Shown piece by piece: positions 31,569 through 35,743 of a stretch of 35,743 nt of DNA; the first letter of the stretch is position 1; each line of letters starts with the position of its first letter. Location: assembly GCA_002384935.1 (NCBI GenBank), contig DGCD01000005.1, positions 1 to 35,743 on the forward strand, given 5' to 3'. The DNA comes from Pusillimonas sp. UBA3987. Lineage in GTDB: Bacteria; Pseudomonadota; Gammaproteobacteria; Burkholderiales; Burkholderiaceae_B. The position numbers and the translations under genes are program-made. A model generated the notes under the pieces. That model searched no databases. It was not told the DNA's origin and worked only from the letters and a program-made list of their open reading frames with translations.

Positions 31569-32948
31569 ATGATTGATCTGGCCAAAGATGTTGCGATGGG
31601 TATTGATCAGTTGCACCAGGCTTTCTGCCGTCAGGCATTGTCCCCAGTGACGGTACTGGAGGCACTGCTTGCAGAAATTCAGGCCGACACACATGGCATC
31701 AATGCTTTTGTGTTGCTTGATCGTGAAGCGGCACTTGAGCAGGCTCAGGCTGCTGAACGGCGTTTCATGAACGGAACGCCAATCGGTGTGCTCGATGGCA
31801 TTCCCGTGTCTGTTAAAGACATGATCGCGGTTAAGGGCTGGCCCATCCGGTTTGGGTCCCGAGCGACCGAGCACGACCCCGTATGTGCGCGGGATGCGCC
31901 GTCTGTTGCCGGACTGCGTGCAGCAGGGGCGGTCGTTTTCGGTAAAACGACTACAACCGAGTTTGGCTGGACCATTATGTCGGGTAACCCGCATACTGGG
32001 GTGACGCGGAATCCGGCAAATACGCGTTATTCTGCCGGTGGCTCCAGCAGCGGCGCGGCGGCTCATGTGGCTAAAGGGTGGGGCCCGCTTGCGTTGGGCA
32101 GCGATGCTGGAGGGTCGGTTCGAATTCCGGCGGCGTTATGCGGTGTAGTCGGCTTCAAGCCCAGCTACGGTGCGATTCCTTCGCCACCGCTCAGTGCTTT
32201 TGCCGATTTTGCGCATCAGGGGGTGTTGGCCAGAACGGTTGGCGACGCACAGGTGGCGTTTTCGGTATTGTCGAAAGGACATTATTCCGACCCTTCTTCC
32301 CTGTTTCAGCGGAGTTTTGAAAGCCAGCCGGGACGCTGTCTGAGAATTGGCTGGTGTGACCGCATTGATGCTGATGATGTCATTGAGGCTTCTGTCGACG
32401 AGCGGTTTCACGAGGTGCTGGACCGGTTACGCGATCGGGGATACTGGCTCGAACAGGTGGATTTGAAGACCGCAGGATATGCGCGCGCAATTTGGGCTGT
32501 TTGGGTAGCTCGGGTATTTGAGTCCTTTCAGTCATGGCCCGAAGAAAAGCGCTGCCTGCTGGATCCGGTGCTCGGGCGTGTGTATCACGAGGGGGCGGAG
32601 ATCGATAGTGCATCGGTTTCGGCAGGTCGGGCCGCGTTACGCGACTTTCATAATCGTTTGAATGGGGTGTTTGGGGTTTATGATTTATTGCTGACTCCCA
32701 CCACCTCGGCTCCGGCCTCACGTTTACCTGGTTCGCATGAGTCCGAGCCAGCTCAGTTGAACTGGTTTGCCAGCAACAGTTTCGCGTTTCCATTCAATCA
32801 GTCTCATCAACCCGGTATAAGTATGCCAGCAGGAACCTCGCCTGACGGGCTGCCTATTGGCTTGCAAATAGTCGGGCGCAAGTATGCCGATCAACAAGTG
32901 TTAAGCTTTTCCACAGAGATTGAGCCACTATTGAAGCGATTTACATGA
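31569..32948 (+). CDS. Amidase-signature family hydrolase
   Basis: The protein (459 residues from ATG 31569) belongs to the amidase-signature family that hydrolyses C-N amide bonds. The Ser-cisSer-Lys triad is complete. Lys 83 is in SVKDMIAVKG, the cis-Ser is S159 in SAGGSSSGAAA, and the nucleophile is S183 in GSDAGGSVRIPA, with the expected 24-residue spacing. The C-terminal PAGTSPDGLPIGLQIVGRKYAD is also typical. GTG 31557 is in frame; the Shine-Dalgarno sequence is weak for either start. The gap to the ligase gene is 39 bp, and the 3' end overlaps the next start by 4 bp (ATGA). It might cleave an amide formed or exposed in the pathway. GatA is unlikely, because no gatB or gatC is present. 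Confidence 0.88.
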   Translation: MIDLAKDVAMGIDQLHQAFCRQALSPVTVLEALLAEIQADTHGINAFVLLDREAALEQAQAAERRFMNGTPIGVLDGIPVSVKDMIAVKGWPIRFGSRATEHDPVCARDAPSVAGLRAAGAVVFGKTTTTEFGWTIMSGNPHTGVTRNPANTRYSAGGSSSGAAAHVAKGWGPLALGSDAGGSVRIPAALCGVVGFKPSYGAIPSPPLSAFADFAHQGVLARTVGDAQVAFSVLSKGHYSDPSSLFQRSFESQPGRCLRIGWCDRIDADDVIEASVDERFHEVLDRLRDRGYWLEQVDLKTAGYARAIWAVWVARVFESFQSWPEEKRCLLDPVLGRVYHEGAEIDSASVSAGRAALRDFHNRLNGVFGVYDLLLTPTTSAPASRLPGSHESEPAQLNWFASNSFAFPFNQSHQPGISMPAGTSPDGLPIGLQIVGRKYADQQVLSFSTEIEPLLKRFT

Positions 32949-33667
32949 AACCTGTTGCTATTTTCCAGCATACCGAAGTAGGTGCTCCGGGCACGGTTGT
33001 ACCCATTCTTGACGATCTGGGTGTTCAAACCCGGATTATCCGGGTCGATCAGGGGGAGTCTGTACCGGAAGATCCAGCGGCTTTTTCCGGCCTGGTTCTC
33101 ATGGGCGGCTATATGGGTGTGTATGACCCGTTTCCCTGGATAAACCAGGAAATTGAGCTGATTCGTCGGGCGGACGAGTTAGACATTCCGGTTGCCGGGC
33201 ATTGTTTGGGCAGCCAGATTCTTGCCGTTGCCCTGGGTGCGGAAGTACGGAAGAATCACCGTGCCGAGATTGGCTGGCAGCCTATTCAAACTGAGAAAAG
33301 TCCTTTGTCCCAGGCCTGGTGGCAGCGTAATCCGGGTGAGGAGTTGCTGACTTTTCAATGGCATAGCGACACATTCTCACTTCCGCCGGATGCGGTTCGT
33401 ATTGCAACGAACAATACTTGCGACAATCAGGCTTTCGTGGTGGGCGACCGCCATATCGGCATGCAATCGCATTTTGAAATGACACCGGCCTTGGTTGAAG
33501 CTTATGTGGCAAAGAACGGCGCCTTTTTGAAGCGAGAGCTTGACGCGGGGAACCCTTCCGTCAGCTCAAATGATGAAATGTTTGGTAACGTTTCGGAGAA
33601 AACGACCAATCTAACAGAGGTGCTGCGGCGTATTTACGAGCGCTGGACGCAAGGTTTGAAACATTAA
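32945..33667 (+). CDS. Class I glutamine amidotransferase-like hydrolase
   Basis: The 240-residue protein is a stand-alone GATase1-fold enzyme, similar to the glutaminase half of GMP synthase. The nucleophilic Cys 87 is in AGHCLGSQILA and the His-x-Glu pair (H176, E178) is in MQSHFEMTP. The oxyanion strand reads LVLMGGYMGVYDP. Stand-alone members next to GS-like ligases (TdnT, AtdA2, PuuD-like) hydrolyse gamma-glutamyl amides, so a role in releasing glutamate from a pathway conjugate is inferred. Translation is coupled to the amidase gene through an ATGA overlap. It is the last gene of the operon; no clear terminator follows in the 124-bp gap. Confidence 0.86.
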   Translation: MKPVAIFQHTEVGAPGTVVPILDDLGVQTRIIRVDQGESVPEDPAAFSGLVLMGGYMGVYDPFPWINQEIELIRRADELDIPVAGHCLGSQILAVALGAEVRKNHRAEIGWQPIQTEKSPLSQAWWQRNPGEELLTFQWHSDTFSLPPDAVRIATNNTCDNQAFVVGDRHIGMQSHFEMTPALVEAYVAKNGAFLKRELDAGNPSVSSNDEMFGNVSEKTTNLTEVLRRIYERWTQGLKH

Positions 33668-33791
33668 ATACAGAAAAAGTTGCTCAACCTGTCGTTGGCG
33701 CCAATAGGCAATTCACCCAGGTTTTCCTACGATTGCACTAACCCAAATAGCGTAGACGCAGTCTGCGCGCGATCGAATACTGGAAAACATC

Positions 33792-35743
33792 ATGGCTACT
33801 GGATTTGCAACCGTTGTTGAAGTAACCGGCGAGGCCTGGGTCCGCTCTGCAGACGGCTCCCTTGTTGCGGTGAAGGTGGGAGACCAAATTCCGCTGGATG
33901 CCGAGATTATTACGGGCGACGTAAGTAGCGTTGAGCTAAGCCTGGAGAACAATCCGCTCATTATCATAGGGGCAAATCAGGTTTTCACCATCGAGCCCAG
34001 CCTCGATGTGCTTGATGTTGACCCGAGCGAAGCAAGTTTGCCAGCAGACCCCGACGTGGCCAGTTTGGTGCAGGCGCTGGAAGCCGGGCAAGATCCGTTT
34101 TCGGCCTTGGCCCCGACAGCTGCGGTTGTGCAGAACAATGAACGTGCATTTTCCATTGATCAAAGTGAAAGTGGTGACGTTACCAACGTAGATTCGGTTG
34201 AGAATCTGGTACGGGTTTTGGGGATTCAGCAGACGACATTGCCGCTGAACGCCCAGATTACCCGCGAAGTGGATCCGTTGGTTCGAACCCTGGATGGGCC
34301 TGATCTTGCGGCGACCCGAAGCCAGGGCAATGCGTTCGGGCGAGAAGAAACTGACCGGGGGCGCCCCTTTGATACGCCGGCAGCGCAATCGGTGCCTGCG
34401 CCTGTTGCCAATGTCGTGATTTCAAGTATTGCTTCGGACGACATCGTGAATGCCGCCGAGGCACGCGGCGTTGTTCGTGTTTCTGGTGCGGTGGGTGGCA
34501 CTGCGAATCCAGGTGATACGATTACTTTGTCTATTGGCGCTAAAACCTATACGACTGTGGTTGGTGCAAATGGGGCAACCTGGTCGATCGATGTGCCTGG
34601 TGCAGATTTGTTGAGTGCCAGGTCAATCAGTGCCTCCCTGACAACCACCAATGGCGCCGGTGTTTCAGCTACCGGCTCTACCTCGCGTACATACCTTGTT
34701 GATACGGACATTTCTGCAAACGTCACAATCACTTCGGTTACCGCAGATAATATTGTTAATAGCGTCGAGTCAGGTCAGGATATTACGTTAACTGGCCGTG
34801 TCGGCGGTGATGTACAGGCCGGTGATGTTGTCACGATCACAATCGGTTCCGCGACCTATACTGCAATCGTTGCTGCTGATGGGGTTTCCTGGAGTGTGTC
34901 TGTGCCGGGTTCGGTGCTGGCCGGCAATACATCGATTTCGGCACGCGTTACCGCGACGGACGCGGCCGGGAATTCAGCTACTGCGTCGTCAACGCAGAAT
35001 TATGCCGTTGATACCAGTGCGAACGCTTCGATTGAAATCGACCCAATTACAGAAGACAACATTGTTAGCGCGGTTGAGTCAGAAGGCAGCGTTGTCCTGA
35101 CCGGTACGGTGGGTGGCGATGTTCAGGACGGCGACACGGTTACTGTCACGATTGGCGCGAACAGCTACGAAGCGATAGTAGAAGATGGCGCATGGTCTGT
35201 GTCGGTCCCGGGGTCAGTGCTGGCTGAGAACACGAGTGTCTCGGCTTCGGTCACAACGACCGACGCAGCGGGCAACAGCACGAGTGCGTCCACATCACAG
35301 GGCTATACAGTAGATACGGAGATTGATGCCTCGATCACGGTGAACGACATTACTGAAGACAACATCGTCAATGCAGCGGAGTCTGGCGGTGATGTGACGG
35401 TCAGTGGTGCTGTGGGCGGTGATGTCCAGGATGGTGATACCGTCACTATCACAGTGAACGGTCAAACCTACACTACGCAAGTAGCTGAGGGCGCCTGGTC
35501 GGTAGACGTCGCTGGTTCTGACTTGGCTGCCGACAGTGCTGTTAATGTCTCAGTGACAACCACGGACGCGGCCGGTAACACGGCGACGGCCACGGCAGAA
35601 CATACCTACAGTGTAGATACCGATGTCTCCGCGACAATCACAATCGACACCATTGCCGGTGACGATGTGATCAATGCCACAGAAGCCGAAGGTAACGTTA
35701 CGCTTACCGGTACGGTTGGCGGAGATGTTCAGGACGGTGACAC
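33792..35743 (+). CDS. LapA-like giant adhesin with N-terminal retention module (3' end outside window)
   Basis: The frame starts at ATG 33792 (GGAA 7 nt upstream) and stays open to the window end, giving at least 650 residues. Residues 1-70 (ATVVEVTGEAWVRSADGSL, KVGDQIPLDAEIITG) match the retention module that plugs the outer-membrane TolC-like pore of a type I secretion system. LEAGQDPFSALAPTAAVVQ (96-114) follows. It contains a dialanine motif, T109-A-A-V112, at the place where LapG cleaves LapA (TAAG in Pseudomonas). After a linker, Ig-like domains of about 101 residues begin at residue 208, each ending near Y-VDT. Such proteins hold cells to surfaces in biofilms under c-di-GMP control (LapD/LapG). 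No signal peptide is present, as expected for type I secretion. The C-terminal secretion signal and transporter genes lie beyond the window. Confidence 0.88.
   Translation, partial: MATGFATVVEVTGEAWVRSADGSLVAVKVGDQIPLDAEIITGDVSSVELSLENNPLIIIGANQVFTIEPSLDVLDVDPSEASLPADPDVASLVQALEAGQDPFSALAPTAAVVQNNERAFSIDQSESGDVTNVDSVENLVRVLGIQQTTLPLNAQITREVDPLVRTLDGPDLAATRSQGNAFGREETDRGRPFDTPAAQSVPAPVANVVISSIASDDIVNAAEARGVVRVSGAVGGTANPGDTITLSIGAKTYTTVVGANGATWSIDVPGADLLSARSISASLTTTNGAGVSATGSTSRTYLVDTDISANVTITSVTADNIVNSVESGQDITLTGRVGGDVQAGDVVTITIGSATYTAIVAADGVSWSVSVPGSVLAGNTSISARVTATDAAGNSATASSTQNYAVDTSANASIEIDPITEDNIVSAVESEGSVVLTGTVGGDVQDGDTVTVTIGANSYEAIVEDGAWSVSVPGSVLAENTSVSASVTTTDAAGNSTSASTSQGYTVDTEIDASITVNDITEDNIVNAAESGGDVTVSGAVGGDVQDGDTVTITVNGQTYTTQVAEGAWSVDVAGSDLAADSAVNVSVTTTDAAGNTATATAEHTYSVDTDVSATITIDTIAGDDVINATEAEGNVTLTGTVGGDVQDGD
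34413..35743 (+). repeat. Tandem ~303-bp repeats encoding Ig-like adhesin domains
   Basis: Repeat units begin at 34413 (309 bp), 34722, 35025, 35328 and 35631 (cut by the window end); the second to fourth are exactly 303 bp (101 codons). Shared protein blocks are DNIVN-xE, TGTVGGDVQDGDTVT, WSVSVPGS-LA and TTTDAAGNS followed by YTVDT. DNA identity looks highest in the GGCGATGTTCAGGACGG region. Confidence 0.93.

Noticed and set aside
31272..32066. 264-codon reverse-strand frame across the ligase/amidase junction
   Set aside because: It is antisense to two genes with intact catalytic motifs and has no domain or upstream signals.
31569..32948. GatA subunit of glutamyl-tRNA(Gln) amidotransferase
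   Set aside because: There is no gatB or gatC beside it, the operon is catabolic, and it carries only the shared amidase-family motifs.

Overview
This is a chromosomal segment from a betaproteobacterium, most likely in the order Burkholderiales and family Alcaligenaceae (Bordetella/Pusillimonas-like). I infer this from the gene order hemA-prfA-prmC-grxD-ubiX, the atpIBEFHAGDC operon followed by hemE, and the character of the proteins; no database search was possible. GC content looks moderate, lower than is usual for Bordetella itself.

Positions 1-1062 are the right-hand scar of an integrated element. They hold the 3' end of an ATPase gene, a fragment of a HipA-type kinase gene, a truncated phage-type integrase gene and, as the probable insertion target, tRNA-Phe(GAA). 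Positions 1182-5446 carry the forward housekeeping run hemA, prfA, prmC, grxD, ubiX (tetrapyrrole synthesis, translation termination, redox/Fe-S handling, ubiquinone cofactor). Positions 5456-6840 carry ttcA and folB on the reverse strand. Next come a FAD-dependent oxidoreductase (+), an M61 peptidase with a PDZ domain (-) and an enoyl-CoA hydratase (+).

Positions 10491-18053 hold a complete F1Fo ATP synthase operon with its own promoter, three strong intercistronic hairpins and a terminator. It is followed by a Fis-type regulator with an atypical N-terminal domain, hemE, an AT-rich gap with a consensus DnaA box, the replication-restart helicase gene priA, the helicase gene rep and a 3-hydroxyacyl-CoA dehydrogenase gene. 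That gene ends in a 22-bp tandem repeat and a bidirectional terminator. A two-domain membrane-anchored cytochrome c (-) and tRNA-Arg(CCG) close the housekeeping part.

From 27719 the content becomes accessory. A GntR/FCD regulator (-) faces a four-gene operon: a Rieske oxygenase of the phthalate-dioxygenase type, a glutamine-synthetase-like ligase, an amidase-signature hydrolase and a class I glutamine-amidotransferase-like protein. Two TTGTATACAA palindromes lie in the divergent promoter region. The ligase/hydrolase/oxygenase combination resembles the gamma-glutamylation logic of aniline catabolism (TdnQ/TdnT, AtdA1/AtdA2), but with a different oxygenase class and an added amidase, so it is the best candidate here for an undescribed catabolic system. 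The window ends inside a giant LapA-like adhesin gene (from 33792, no stop reached). It encodes an N-terminal retention module, a dialanine site of the type cut by LapG, and 101-residue Ig-like repeats.
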